Below the pieces are notes generated by a model. It made no database searches and had not been told where the DNA came from. It saw only the letters and a program-made list of their open reading frames with translations. Made by a program: the position numbers and the translations under genes. From contig FREU01000002.1 of NCBI GenBank assembly GCA_900143615.1, forward strand, positions 476,663-540,662: 64,000 nt of DNA. The letters are read 5' to 3'. The stretch is from Rhodobacteraceae bacterium Alg231-30 (GTDB lineage Bacteria > Pseudomonadota > Alphaproteobacteria > Rhodobacterales > Rhodobacteraceae). Within the stretch, counting starts at the first letter, position 1. Every line of letters begins with the position of its first letter. This document shows positions 52,999 through 62,518 of the stretch, in pieces.

Positions 52999-53338
52999 AA
53001 CCCTCGTGGAGCGTCGGGATCGCGCGATGGTCGCCTTTTCTTATGTCAGCGGCCTTCGAACTGGGGCCCTTACTTCAGTTTGCCTCAAACACCTCGACCT
53101 TGAGAAGCGAACGGTTGAGCAGGACGCCACTGACATGCGTGCCAAAAACGGTAAGAGCTATCGCGCAAATTGGTTTCCAAGAACGGAAAGCTTTCAAGAG
53201 GTGTTCATCGCGTGGCTGGAAGACCTGAGCAGGCTTGGCTTCAAGGATCAAGACGGTGTTTTCCCTTCAGCTAAGGACCTCAAGTTCCGCTTAGCCTCTG
53301 CGGCGCTTTGGGCACAAAGGGCGGAAACCGGACCTTAG
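52999..53338 (+). pseudogene. Tyrosine recombinase, catalytic half
   Basis: The frame encodes RRDRAMVAFSYVSGLRTGAL, then LKHLDLEKRTVEQDATDM and GKSYRANWFPRTESF, the first part of a tyrosine-recombinase catalytic domain with the first catalytic arginine in SGLRTGAL. The HxxR, histidine/tryptophan and tyrosine motifs are missing. It begins exactly where IS orfB stops. It may be the other half of the integrase whose N-terminal domain lies at 40.4-40.6 kb, but the two are in opposite orientations. Confidence 0.7.
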
Positions 53339-53712
53339 CTGCATCTGCGAATGTTTAGCGCCAGACATGCAAAAGCGGCCATTCAACCGCAAATAGCCAA
53401 GCCTTCCATGCTGCATCAGGCCACCAAAGACCGATGTGCGCAGTTAGCGCCTCTTGCAAAGTTAGAAAAGTGTCCAGAGTAGGGGTGACATCTGTTTTGC
53501 ACAATGCTGCGCATGTGATGGCTCGTGGCCCCCACCGTGGATGGCGCGTTGCCGGAGTTCTCTGTGACAGACGCTATGGCAGCCAAGGGCTGAATTTCAA
53601 CATCAGTTGCCAACGCACTCGGAAACGCATGGCACCAGTTTTCAAAAAAAGAAATCGGATTATTTATGATTTTCTCGGGCGATTATGAGCCAAACTCGGT
53701 TAAACACTTTGG
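53339..53712. other. 374-base gap before lysR
   Basis: No gene or RNA is supported. Small open frames have no family resemblance. It includes the promoter area of the LysR gene. Confidence 0.4.
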
Positions 53713-54618
53713 ATGAAGTCTCTCGATCCGCAAAAAATTGATTTCTCGTCTCTTGCGATGTTGTGCCTCGTCCACGAGAAAAAGTCCTTTTCCGATGCTG
53801 CAGATGCAGTGGGTACAAATCAATCCACGGTTAGTTACACGATTGATCGTTTGCGTAGAGCTTTTGACGATCCACTTTTTACGCGACAGGGAGGTAGGAT
53901 CGTTGCAACACCCAGATGCGACGATTTGGTTGTTGAAGCGCGGATCATCCTTGAAAAATTCAATGACATAGTGAACGCGGAAGAGTTCGATCCATCGACA
54001 TCACGTACAACACTTCGTATTTCGAGCAACTACTACGAGCGGATCATAATATTACCACATCTGATCCGCGCGGTTAGAAAAGCAGCTCCCGGCATACATA
54101 TAATGATGATCCCCGCCCAAGAATCTGGCGTTGACCAGCTTCAACAAGGGCAAACGGATGTTTTGTTGTCGCCTGCAAACCATACTTTGAATGGCATCTA
54201 TTCCAAACTGCTTCTCAAAGACAAATACGTGTGCCTGATAGATCGCGCGAACCCGTTGTCCTCGGGTGAGTTCACCGAAGAAATGTTTCGTGAAGCGAAT
54301 CACGCTTATGTATCGTTTGCCCAGATTTGGCGATCTTCTTACAGCACTGACATGCGCCGGAGAGGGCTTGATGTGAATCGCGCAATAAGTATCGCGAGCC
54401 CTGAGAACCTTGCGGCTTTGCTTGAAGGCACGGACATGATCGCTGCGGCTCCAAAGCGAATTGCGCAAATTACGCAACATCGTGTCCCTTTTCGAGATTG
54501 CCCTTTTGATGCGCCTTTTCAAGTGTCTATGTATTGGACGACACGCACACACAGTTCAAAGATGCACATCTGGCTTCGTGATTTGATCGTCAAAATCTGC
54601 CGCGAAAAAGTGGTCTAG
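53713..54618 (+). CDS. LysR-family transcriptional regulator
   Basis: A 301-residue regulator: HTH in FSSLAMLCLVHEKKSFSDAADAVG, TNQSTVSYTIDRLR, then a substrate-binding effector domain (RISSNYYERIIILPHLIRA). It stands in front of the TRAP transporter genes on the same strand, with a 222-base gap. Activation of the transporter and amidase genes by an amide- or carboxylate-derived inducer is inferred from position. Confidence 0.88.
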   Translation: MKSLDPQKIDFSSLAMLCLVHEKKSFSDAADAVGTNQSTVSYTIDRLRRAFDDPLFTRQGGRIVATPRCDDLVVEARIILEKFNDIVNAEEFDPSTSRTTLRISSNYYERIIILPHLIRAVRKAAPGIHIMMIPAQESGVDQLQQGQTDVLLSPANHTLNGIYSKLLLKDKYVCLIDRANPLSSGEFTEEMFREANHAYVSFAQIWRSSYSTDMRRRGLDVNRAISIASPENLAALLEGTDMIAAAPKRIAQITQHRVPFRDCPFDAPFQVSMYWTTRTHSSKMHIWLRDLIVKICREKVV

Positions 54619-54840
54619 CTTTCTTACCAAATCGAATTTTTCGATAATCTATATCAGCTAAATCCACTTGTCCGATTAGTTAATCTCGTGCAACCTTCAA
54701 GTGTTTTCTGGGGAGGAGCGCCAATGGCGTGTCGCGTCTTGCGCGAAGTGTTTTTGGTGCCCAGCAAAAACAAATCAGCAGCAAGGTCTCCGGATTTTGT
54801 TGTGAAAGCTGGCAAAAACGCCGGATCGATGGGAGGAACA

Positions 54841-55935
54841 ATGACAAATTCTGTGAACCGAAGAAAATTCCTAAGCGGCAGTGCCGCTGTGGGCGCTGGC
54901 GCGCTGGCAGCCCCGGCGATTGCCGATAACCATACCACAACTTTGAAGATGCAAGCAGCCTGGGGAGGCGGCATTTTCCTTGAAAACGCTCAGTCCTACG
55001 TTGACCGCGTTCATGCGATGGCAGGTGATGCTTTGCGGATCGATCTTTTGGCGGTCGACTCCGTTGTTAAGACATCGCAAATGCAAGACGCTGTTCACCG
55101 CGGTGTTCTGGATGCCTGTCACTATGTGCCAGCATATTGGTACTCAAAATCCAAGACTGCTTCGCTGTTTGGCACTGGCCCCTGCTTTGGCTGGTCCTCT
55201 CAGGAGGTACTTGGCTGGGTCAACTATGGTGGCGGGCAAGAGCTGTTTGATGAGCTCATGGCTTCTCTTAAGTTGAACGTGGTGTCGTTCTTCAACTCAC
55301 CCATGCCTGCGCAGCCTCTTGGCTGGTTCAAGGAGCAAATCACAGACGCAAGCCAAATGGACGGTCTCAAGTATCGGACCGTGGGGCTCGCAGCAGATGT
55401 TCTTTTGGAAATGGGTATGTCAGTTGTGCAGCTTCCTGGCGGGGAAATTCAGCCGGCGATGAAGTCTGGTCTGATCGACGCGGCTGAATTTAACAACCCA
55501 ACGTCTGACCGAGATTTTGGTATGCAGGACGTTTCAAAGGACTATCACCTAGCGTCTTTCCACCAGTCTCAGGAGTTCTTTGAAGTGTCGTTCAACAAGG
55601 ACGTTTACAATGGCCTTGCACCGGAACTTCAATCGATCCTGAAGTATGCGTCCGAAGCTGAAAATTCGAACTTCTACTGGCATAACACCAAGCGCTACGC
55701 TGATGATCTTGTCACTCTGCGCGATGAACAGGGTGTAAGTGTTCACCGCACACCTGACAGCGTTATGGCAGCCCAGCTTGCAGCCTGGGACGTTGTGGTT
55801 GACCGGATTGCGGCAGAAGACGAGTTCTTTGCGCGTGTCATCGAAAGCCAAAAGGCATATGCGAAGAACGTCATGGGTTATCTGAACCTGAACCAGCCGG
55901 ACTACAAGTTGGCATACGACCACTACTTCGGTTGA
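54841..55935 (+). CDS. TRAP transporter substrate-binding protein (DctP family)
   Basis: A 364-residue periplasmic receptor. The twin-arginine signal RRKFLSGSAAVGAGALAAPA shows Tat export. The mature protein follows the DctP/TAXI-like TRAP pattern (LKMQAAWGGGIFLENAQSYVDR, then GVLDACHYVPAYWYSK) and the conserved arginine region. ATG 54841 has GGGAGGA upstream; the frame to 54688 is not coding. It captures an organic acid or amide for the two permeases downstream. Confidence 0.9.
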   Translation: MTNSVNRRKFLSGSAAVGAGALAAPAIADNHTTTLKMQAAWGGGIFLENAQSYVDRVHAMAGDALRIDLLAVDSVVKTSQMQDAVHRGVLDACHYVPAYWYSKSKTASLFGTGPCFGWSSQEVLGWVNYGGGQELFDELMASLKLNVVSFFNSPMPAQPLGWFKEQITDASQMDGLKYRTVGLAADVLLEMGMSVVQLPGGEIQPAMKSGLIDAAEFNNPTSDRDFGMQDVSKDYHLASFHQSQEFFEVSFNKDVYNGLAPELQSILKYASEAENSNFYWHNTKRYADDLVTLRDEQGVSVHRTPDSVMAAQLAAWDVVVDRIAAEDEFFARVIESQKAYAKNVMGYLNLNQPDYKLAYDHYFG

Positions 55936-55981
55936 TCTCAAACAAAACTAAATTTCCAAGAGCCTTTGCAAGGCTCTTGGA

Positions 55982-56599
55982 ATGCTGCGTGTCTTGGGGA
56001 GTACACAGGTGACTAAATTTGTCCATGCAATTGAGGGGCTTAGCCTTTGGGTCGGACGGGCCTTCGGGTGGTGTATCCTGATCCTGACCCTGTCAGTGTC
56101 ATACGAAGTATTCATGCGCTATGTGCTGAATTCGCCCACCGTTTGGGCCTTTGACATGATGGTGCAGATGTATGGAGCCTTATTTTTGATGGCAGGACCC
56201 TATGCGCTCGCTCAAGACAGTCACGTGCGCGGCGACGTGCTGTACCGGCTCTTTCCTGTTAAATGGCAGGCGCGTCTCGATTTCCTGCTCTATCTTCTGT
56301 TTTTCTTTCCCGGCATCATGGCGCTGTTCTGGTTCGGTTGGGAAATCGCGTCAGACAGTTGGCGCTACAAAGAAGTGAGCTGGAACAGCCCCGCGCGCAT
56401 TCAGATCTATTTCTTCAAGACACTTATCCCGCTCGCCGGTGGCCTATTGTTGCTTCAAGGAGTGGCAGAATTAGTGCGGTGCTGGAGCGCAATGCGAACT
56501 GGTCAGTGGATGGAACGTCTCGATGACGTTCGCGAAACGGAAGACATGCTGATGCACATGGACGACATCGTCACTCCTGGCAGTGCAGCAGAGAAATAA
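55982..56599 (+). CDS. TRAP transporter small permease (DctQ family)
   Basis: A 205-residue protein with four membrane helices and the DctQ pattern VSYEVFMRYVLNSPTVWAFD. It is the small permease that bridges receptor and large permease. GTG 56010 (VTKFVH) is an alternative start nine codons later. It follows the receptor gene by 46 bases. Confidence 0.9.
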   Translation: MLRVLGSTQVTKFVHAIEGLSLWVGRAFGWCILILTLSVSYEVFMRYVLNSPTVWAFDMMVQMYGALFLMAGPYALAQDSHVRGDVLYRLFPVKWQARLDFLLYLLFFFPGIMALFWFGWEIASDSWRYKEVSWNSPARIQIYFFKTLIPLAGGLLLLQGVAELVRCWSAMRTGQWMERLDDVRETEDMLMHMDDIVTPGSAAEK

Positions 56600-56629
56600 G
56601 CGACTTACCTCGAAACGAAAGACAAAAAG

Positions 56630-57994
56630 ATGACAGACCCACAAGTCGCAATTCTCATGCTGTGCATGTTCATAGGGCTGGTCCTGCTCGGCTTCCCTAT
56701 AGCTTTTACTCTGATCGCAATGGGCGTTGGCTTTGGCTATTACGCGTACTTTCGCGGCCCGCCTGAGGTGTTTTCGGACATCTTCAACAACAACATTTTC
56801 TATCTACTGAACCAGAACACCTATTCAGTGATGGAGAACGATACTCTGGTGGCAATTCCGCTGTTCCTGTTCATGGGCTACGTGGTCGAACGTGCAAATA
56901 TCGTTGATCGACTGTTCTTCTCGCTTTACATGGCCGCGCGGAATTTGCCCGGTTCACTTGCTATCGCGGCGCTTTTGACCTGTGCGGTATTCTCTACGGC
57001 ATCCGGTATCGTGGGGGCTGTTGTTACCTTGATGGGGCTTCTGGCTTATCCGGCAATGGCCAACGCGAATTACAATCGAAGCTTCGCGTCTGGTGTGATC
57101 TGCGCCGGTGGGACGCTGGGCATTTTGATCCCGCCATCGATCATGCTTATTGTGTATGCCGCGATTGGCAATTTGTCTCCGCTGCGCCTGTATGCGGCTG
57201 CTGTTTTTCCGGGGTTGCTGCTGGCAGGTCTTTACATCGTTTACGTGATCGTGCGTGTCTGGATAAATCCAAAGCTCGCTCCGAAACCAAACCTTGAAGA
57301 CGTTCCACCACCCTCAAAGATCTACTGGGACTTGCTGGTTTCTTTTGTGCCTCTCACTGTCTTGATTGCACTGGTGTTGGGATCGATCTTAGGCGGTCTC
57401 GCAACACCTGCTGAGGCCGCTGCTATGGGGGCACTTGGCGGTATGGTATTGGCTGTTCTGTATCGCTCAATGACATGGCAGAAACTAAAGGAAAGCGTCT
57501 TCCTGACGGCGAAGGCCACGGCCATGGTGTGCTGGCTCTTTGTTGGCTCTTGGACATTCGCGTCGGTGTTTTCCTATCTCGGCGGACATGATCTGATCAG
57601 TGAGTGGGTGATCGGAATGGATCTCTCCACGATCCAGTTCTTGATTATGGCTCAGTTGATTATCTTTATCCTGGGGTGGCCGCTTGAGTGGTCTGAAATC
57701 CTGATCATCTTTGTTCCGATCTTTTTGCCACTTCTGGAGCCTTTTGGCGTCAACCCATACTTCTTCGCAATGCTTGTCGCGTTGAACTTGCAAACGTCAT
57801 TCCTGACGCCGCCCATGGCGATGTCGGCGTATTATCTGAAAGGCGTGCTGAAGAAACAAATCGAATTGATCGAGATCTTCAAGGGGATCATGCCATACCT
57901 CGCCATTGTGATCCTAACCATGGTTCTGATGTACATTTTCCCTGGAATCGCACTTTGGTTCCCGGACTATCTGTTTGGTGAATACATCCCGTGA
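56630..57994 (+). CDS. TRAP transporter large permease (DctM family)
   Basis: A 454-residue protein with about twelve helices, the sodium-coupled permease of the TRAP system. The DctM motif around the central repeat reads FASGVICAGGTLGILIPPSI and later PLEWSEILIIFVPIFLP. Its end overlaps the amidase start by four bases (GTGA), tying transport to hydrolysis. Confidence 0.92.
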   Translation: MTDPQVAILMLCMFIGLVLLGFPIAFTLIAMGVGFGYYAYFRGPPEVFSDIFNNNIFYLLNQNTYSVMENDTLVAIPLFLFMGYVVERANIVDRLFFSLYMAARNLPGSLAIAALLTCAVFSTASGIVGAVVTLMGLLAYPAMANANYNRSFASGVICAGGTLGILIPPSIMLIVYAAIGNLSPLRLYAAAVFPGLLLAGLYIVYVIVRVWINPKLAPKPNLEDVPPPSKIYWDLLVSFVPLTVLIALVLGSILGGLATPAEAAAMGALGGMVLAVLYRSMTWQKLKESVFLTAKATAMVCWLFVGSWTFASVFSYLGGHDLISEWVIGMDLSTIQFLIMAQLIIFILGWPLEWSEILIIFVPIFLPLLEPFGVNPYFFAMLVALNLQTSFLTPPMAMSAYYLKGVLKKQIELIEIFKGIMPYLAIVILTMVLMYIFPGIALWFPDYLFGEYIP

Positions 57995-59331
57995 AGGTAG
58001 CTCCCTATACCCTTGCTGCCACAGAGGCAGCCCAAGCGATCTTGTCAGGACGGCTAAGTTCGGTGGATCTGGTGAAGTCCTGTCTCCAGAGGATCAGCGA
58101 TACGGATAACGCCATCAAGGCTTGGGCTTATCTCGATGCTGAAGCCGCTTTGGCACAGGCGGCCGAATGTGATCGTATTCGAAAGGCCGGGCTTGCTACG
58201 GGGCCTTTGCATGGTGTTCCAGTTGGATTGAAAGATATCATTGATACCTCCGACATGCCCACACAACGAGGCTCTGCAATTTTTTCAGGGCGTCAATCAG
58301 AACAAGATGCACGGATCGTTGAACTGCTCCGCGAAGCGGGAGCCGTCATAATGGGCAAAACCGTGACGACGGAATTGGCGTTTGTTCATGCCAATGAAAC
58401 GCGAAACCCGCATAGCACCGACCACAGCCCTGGTGGGTCATCAAGTGGGTCCGCCGCTGCAGTTGCTGCCGAGCATGTGCCGTTGGCGATCGGAACTCAA
58501 ACAAATGGTTCAGTCATTCGCCCCGCATCCTTTTGTGGAACATTCGGATTTAAGCCAACGCGAGGTGTCATCAGCCGCAGCGGTGTATTACAGACCTCCG
58601 TATCGTTGGATCAAGTCGGCTGCTTTGGTCGCACTTTGACCGACGTTGCTTTGTTGACAGATGCCATAGGGGGCTACGATCAGCGCGACACCGAGAGTTT
58701 TGCGCGTCCGCGTCCACATATGAGCGGCGGCGCGGGTACAGAAGCCCCCGTTACTCCGGACTTCGTGTGGCTTGACTTGCCCTTCAACGGGCGATTGGCC
58801 GACGATGCGCGTTCTGGACTTGAATACATCCTTGACTCGCTTGGCCCTCAGCTGACGCGTATGACTGCCGCCGACACATTATCTAATCTGGTCGCCGTCC
58901 AAGCGCGCATCCATGAATATGAAATCTGCCAACATCAAGCCGATGTTTTTGAACAACACTGGCCTCAAATTAGCGAAACCCTGAAGCCGGTCGTCACGCG
59001 CGGGCAACAGATCACAAAGGCCGAGTACGAAGACGCATTGGCCGTCAAAGCATCAGCTCAAGCGTTTTTTGCCAACTTCTTCGACGATTTCGACGCGATC
59101 ATTGCGCCAGCCGCTGCAGGCGAAGCACCCATTTTCGGTGACGGCACGGGTGATCCGATCTTCTGCACCTTGTGGACTTTGGCGGGTTTGCCTTGTGTCA
59201 CAATCCCATTGCTTGTCGGGGATACCGGCTTGCCCATCGGCGTTCAATTGATCGGCGCCTTGGAAAAAGATGACCGATTGCTGCGCACCGCGCGTTGGCT
59301 TCAGATGCACTTGGCCGCCGAGTTGGCCTAA
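57991..59331 (+). CDS. Amidase (amidase signature family)
   Basis: A 446-residue cytoplasmic hydrolase with the Ser-cisSer-Lys triad: lysine in GVPVGLKDI (K81), the cis-serine in the PGGSSSGSAAAV stretch near residue 151 and the nucleophile serine in TNGSVIRPAS (S174). It cleaves an aliphatic or aryl amide to acid plus ammonia. It starts with GTG overlapping the permease stop, so it probably acts on the imported compound. The substrate is not evident. Confidence 0.92.
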   Translation: MKVAPYTLAATEAAQAILSGRLSSVDLVKSCLQRISDTDNAIKAWAYLDAEAALAQAAECDRIRKAGLATGPLHGVPVGLKDIIDTSDMPTQRGSAIFSGRQSEQDARIVELLREAGAVIMGKTVTTELAFVHANETRNPHSTDHSPGGSSSGSAAAVAAEHVPLAIGTQTNGSVIRPASFCGTFGFKPTRGVISRSGVLQTSVSLDQVGCFGRTLTDVALLTDAIGGYDQRDTESFARPRPHMSGGAGTEAPVTPDFVWLDLPFNGRLADDARSGLEYILDSLGPQLTRMTAADTLSNLVAVQARIHEYEICQHQADVFEQHWPQISETLKPVVTRGQQITKAEYEDALAVKASAQAFFANFFDDFDAIIAPAAAGEAPIFGDGTGDPIFCTLWTLAGLPCVTIPLLVGDTGLPIGVQLIGALEKDDRLLRTARWLQMHLAAELA

Positions 59332-59344
59332 GAAAGGATAAAAG

Positions 59345-59539
59345 ATGTCATATTCCGTAAAACTGATCATGGGTCTTATCGGAACAGGCCTATTCGTCGT
59401 TTTTATCGGCGGTTTGTCTCACAGTATCTCGACTGGTTTTGCGGGTTTCGAAGGCGGCTTACCTTTCATGATCATTGCGATCGTCATATGCGGAGCCGCG
59501 ATTTACGACTTCTTTGATGAATGTGTACGTAAGAAATGA
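59345..59539 (+). CDS. Small two-helix membrane protein
   Basis: A 64-residue protein with two hydrophobic helices (LIMGLIGTGLFVVFIGGL, PFMIIAIVICGAAIYDFF). It lies between the amidase and the 2-hydroxyacid dehydrogenase with tight spacing, and its end overlaps the next start by four bases. It may be an accessory transporter subunit; no family recognised. Confidence 0.7.
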   Translation: MSYSVKLIMGLIGTGLFVVFIGGLSHSISTGFAGFEGGLPFMIIAIVICGAAIYDFFDECVRKK

Positions 59540-60495
59540 GCAAACCCAGATTGTGGATCACCCGCCGTTTGTCCGACGCAACGTTAGAGCGTGCGGCGAA
59601 AACCTATGATGTTGTGATCAACTATGACGACACGCCTGGCACCGCTGAACAGATTATCGCAGCAAGTGCCGAGTTTGACGCGATCCTGCCCTGCCATTCC
59701 GAACATTTCTCGGCAGAAGTTGTAGCCAAACTTGACCCGCGCTTGAAAATCGTCGCGAACCATTCCGTCGGCGTGGATCATTGTGATCTGGAGGCCCTTC
59801 GCGCGCGCGGGATAACGGTTACAAACACACCGGACGTTTTGTCCGATGCCACCGCCGAGTTGGCCATGCTGTTGATGTTGGGGGCCGCACGCCACGCTGT
59901 TGCGGGTGATCGCACCGTGCGCTCCGGAAAATGGGACAGCTGGTCACCGGCCTTTATGGTGGGCAAGCAGGTGACCGGTGCAAGGCTTGGCATCATTGGC
60001 ATGGGCCGTGTCGGACGTGCATTTGCCGCCAAGGCACGAGGCTTTGACATGGAAATTCATTACTTTAATCGCTCGGAATTGCCTCCCACACAAGCCCAAG
60101 GCGCAAAGTATCATTCCTCTGTCGAAAGCTTGTTGTCGGTTGCGGACTTTCTCTCGCTTCATTGCCCGGCAACGGCAGAAACAAATGACCTGATGAATGC
60201 CGAACGCTTTGCATTGCTGCCCAAGGGGGCGGTCGTAGTGAACTCCGCCCGGGGCGCTTTGGTCGACGAAGAGGCTCTGATGGCTGCGTTGGACACCGGT
60301 CATGTGGCCGCCGCGGGACTGGATTGTTTCAAAGTCGAACCGGGTGGCAATCCTGCGTTTTCTGATTACCACAACGTCTTCATGTTGCCCCATATCGGCA
60401 GCGCCACACGCACCACTCGAGATGCGATGGGGTTTCGAGCACTTGATAACCTTGACGCATTTTTTGCCGGCAAAACGCCGCAAGATGTCCTTTGA
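59536..60495 (+). CDS. D-isomer 2-hydroxyacid dehydrogenase
   Basis: A 319-residue NAD(P)-dependent dehydrogenase with nucleotide motif GIIGMGRVGRAFAAKA, catalytic Arg in NSARGALVDEEAL, and His in LPHIGSAT. It oxidises a 2-hydroxyacid or reduces a 2-oxoacid such as glyoxylate or hydroxypyruvate. It follows the amidase by 204 bases via a small membrane gene, so the acid product of the amidase could be its substrate. Confidence 0.9.
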   Translation: MSKPRLWITRRLSDATLERAAKTYDVVINYDDTPGTAEQIIAASAEFDAILPCHSEHFSAEVVAKLDPRLKIVANHSVGVDHCDLEALRARGITVTNTPDVLSDATAELAMLLMLGAARHAVAGDRTVRSGKWDSWSPAFMVGKQVTGARLGIIGMGRVGRAFAAKARGFDMEIHYFNRSELPPTQAQGAKYHSSVESLLSVADFLSLHCPATAETNDLMNAERFALLPKGAVVVNSARGALVDEEALMAALDTGHVAAAGLDCFKVEPGGNPAFSDYHNVFMLPHIGSATRTTRDAMGFRALDNLDAFFAGKTPQDVL

Positions 60496-60512
60496 AAACA
60501 TAGGAAACAACG

Positions 60513-61382
60513 ATGACAAAAATTTCATTCTTAGGCCTCGGCGTCATGGGCTACCCGATGGCAGGACATCTGGCCAAAGCAGGTCATGCGGTCACCGTTT
60601 TCAATCGCACCGCGTCCAAGGCCGAAGCTTGGGTTAAAGAACATGGCGGAGCGTCTGCTGCAACCCCGGCCGAGGCCGCGAAAGATGCCGAAATGGTCAT
60701 GGCGTGTGTTGGCAACGATGATGATCTGCGTTCGGTCTGCCTTGGACCAAATGGCGCCTTCGCAACAATGTCGCCAGGCAGCATGTTTGTTGATCATACA
60801 ACGGTCTCTGCAGCAGTGACGTCAGATCTCTATGGGGCGGCCAAGGCGAACGGCATTGCATTTGTCGACGCCCCGGTTTCAGGAGGTCAGGCGGGAGCCG
60901 AGAATGGTGCATTGTCCATCATGTGTGGTGGTGACCAATCAGACTATGATCGGGCCGAACCTGTGATGAATGTCTATGCCAAATTGTGTCGCAGAATCGG
61001 CGACAGCGGAGCCGGTCAAATGACCAAGATGTGCAATCAAATCGCCATTGCAGGCCTCGTTCAAGGCTTATCCGAAGCGCTCCATTTCGCGGACAAAGCT
61101 GGCTTGGATGGTGCCGCAGTGGTCGAGGTGATCAGTCAAGGTGCAGCGGGGTCATGGCAAATGTCTAACCGCTTTGAGACAATGCTAGACGACAACTTTG
61201 ATCATGGTTTTGCCGTCGACTGGATGCGCAAAGACCTTGGCATTTGTTTAAGCACAGCGAACGAAAATGGCGCATCCCTACCCGTGACGGCGCTGGTTGA
61301 TCAATTCTACAAGGATGTTCAGAAAATGGGCGGCGGACGGTGGGACACCTCAGCGCTATTTAAGCGGCTTCAAGTTCACTAG
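60513..61382 (+). CDS. 3-hydroxyisobutyrate dehydrogenase-family oxidoreductase
   Basis: A 289-residue NAD(P)-dependent enzyme: FLGLGVMGYPMAGHLAKAGH for cofactor binding, DAPVSGGQAGAENG substrate-binding motif and the catalytic lysine in GAGQMTKMCNQ. The family includes tartronate semialdehyde reductase and 3-hydroxyisobutyrate dehydrogenase. It is 17 bases after the 2-hydroxyacid dehydrogenase, completing an apparent catabolic operon. Confidence 0.9.
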   Translation: MTKISFLGLGVMGYPMAGHLAKAGHAVTVFNRTASKAEAWVKEHGGASAATPAEAAKDAEMVMACVGNDDDLRSVCLGPNGAFATMSPGSMFVDHTTVSAAVTSDLYGAAKANGIAFVDAPVSGGQAGAENGALSIMCGGDQSDYDRAEPVMNVYAKLCRRIGDSGAGQMTKMCNQIAIAGLVQGLSEALHFADKAGLDGAAVVEVISQGAAGSWQMSNRFETMLDDNFDHGFAVDWMRKDLGICLSTANENGASLPVTALVDQFYKDVQKMGGGRWDTSALFKRLQVH

Positions 61383-61789
61383 GTGTTCAGAATATCCGAT
61401 CGCGCTGAAGGGTCAATCTTGCGCCGCAATCAACAGGGCCCCGTTCCCCTACCAGTTTGGCTTGCCAAAGTGACCATTTCCAGCATTGTGGTTGGCTTTT
61501 TGACAGGGTTGTGATGGTCGGAAAATCATTTATGTCTGGTTAGATCCCCCGATGTGTTTTCAGGAATTTTGCCGCCCATTTTGACGTCTTGGGCTTTTTC
61601 GGCACCGCAAACGTTACTTCACTGCCATTGTTCGCTCAGTTTGGCGTTTCTACAGCCCTGTCACTGTTTGCGACAGGGAAACTTCAATGCATGTCTTCAA
61701 AGGTTCAGAAGCTTGGTTTGACTCAGGCTGAGGACTGTCTCACACGACCACGGCTCATTGAGACCAAAAAACAGAAGGAAAAGCTCTGT
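61383..61789. other. 407-base gap with no recognisable feature
   Basis: No supported gene. The right half has an open frame with no family resemblance. The gap separates the catabolic operon from the convergent two-gene pair. Confidence 0.4.
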
Positions 61790-62518
61790 TCAGATGAGGT
61801 TTAGTAGGGTGTCGACCGTCATTGCAGCCGCAGCGCCGATGCCAACCATCTCGAGAGAACTCCGGATTTGTCGCGCGTCGAGAGGTTCACCGGACAAAAC
61901 GGCTTTAGCTTGAATTGCGCCGCCGACAAGCACGGAAGTTAAGACGCCATCTTGAAATACCTCCGAGAGATCTTCTCCAGCCAGCTCTTCAAGTGTGGTT
62001 CTTGTTTGTTCAGTGATGTCAGAATTGGAGAACTCTGAGTCTGCCAGTCTTTCTCCAAACTCGTCTGCCAGTTTTTCGTAAACCTCAGATGTCGCAATGA
62101 CATCAATATCGGGATATCGCCGAAAGTGTTCAATGATGGCTGCGGGGTCTTGCACAGCTTTGACCTGTACAGACTCTATAACTTTTCCATCAAGAAAAAA
62201 CTCAACGTCCGCTCCGGGGTAATTCGTTTGCTCTATCAAGGCAGCAGTGACTGGCTCACCGTCGGTATTGGCTGCCTGAGCCACGAGCATTTCATGGAAA
62301 ATACCTTTTACGTTTGAGGCAACTCCTCTGAATTGCTCAGGTGACAGGTTGCGCACGTATTCGCCCAACTCTTCATCACTGGCTAAGTTCAGCGAGTTCT
62401 TTGATCTCCGAAGCGCCCTAAGCACAAGTTCTTGATCGTCCGTCCATCCAGTCGTCTTGCCTGAGACAAGCTGCTGAAGGGTAACAGCAATGGCGACCGC
62501 CGCGCTTCTCTTGATCAT
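61790..62518 (-). CDS. Unknown protein with PD-(D/E)XK-like signature
   Basis: A 242-residue protein. Between residues 76 and 120 it reads FHEM (E76), PGADVEFF (D104) and ESVQVKA (Q118, K120). An acidic residue, then D in a beta-strand, then Q/E-x-K is the arrangement of PD-(D/E)XK nucleases, with the Q-x-K variant known from Mrr-type enzymes. Both ends are hydrophobic, and the C-terminus could pack in a membrane. Its start overlaps the end of the partner gene by four bases. Nuclease activity is a hypothesis from motif order. Confidence 0.6.
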   Translation of the reverse strand: MIKRSAAVAIAVTLQQLVSGKTTGWTDDQELVLRALRRSKNSLNLASDEELGEYVRNLSPEQFRGVASNVKGIFHEMLVAQAANTDGEPVTAALIEQTNYPGADVEFFLDGKVIESVQVKAVQDPAAIIEHFRRYPDIDVIATSEVYEKLADEFGERLADSEFSNSDITEQTRTTLEELAGEDLSEVFQDGVLTSVLVGGAIQAKAVLSGEPLDARQIRSSLEMVGIGAAAAMTVDTLLNLI

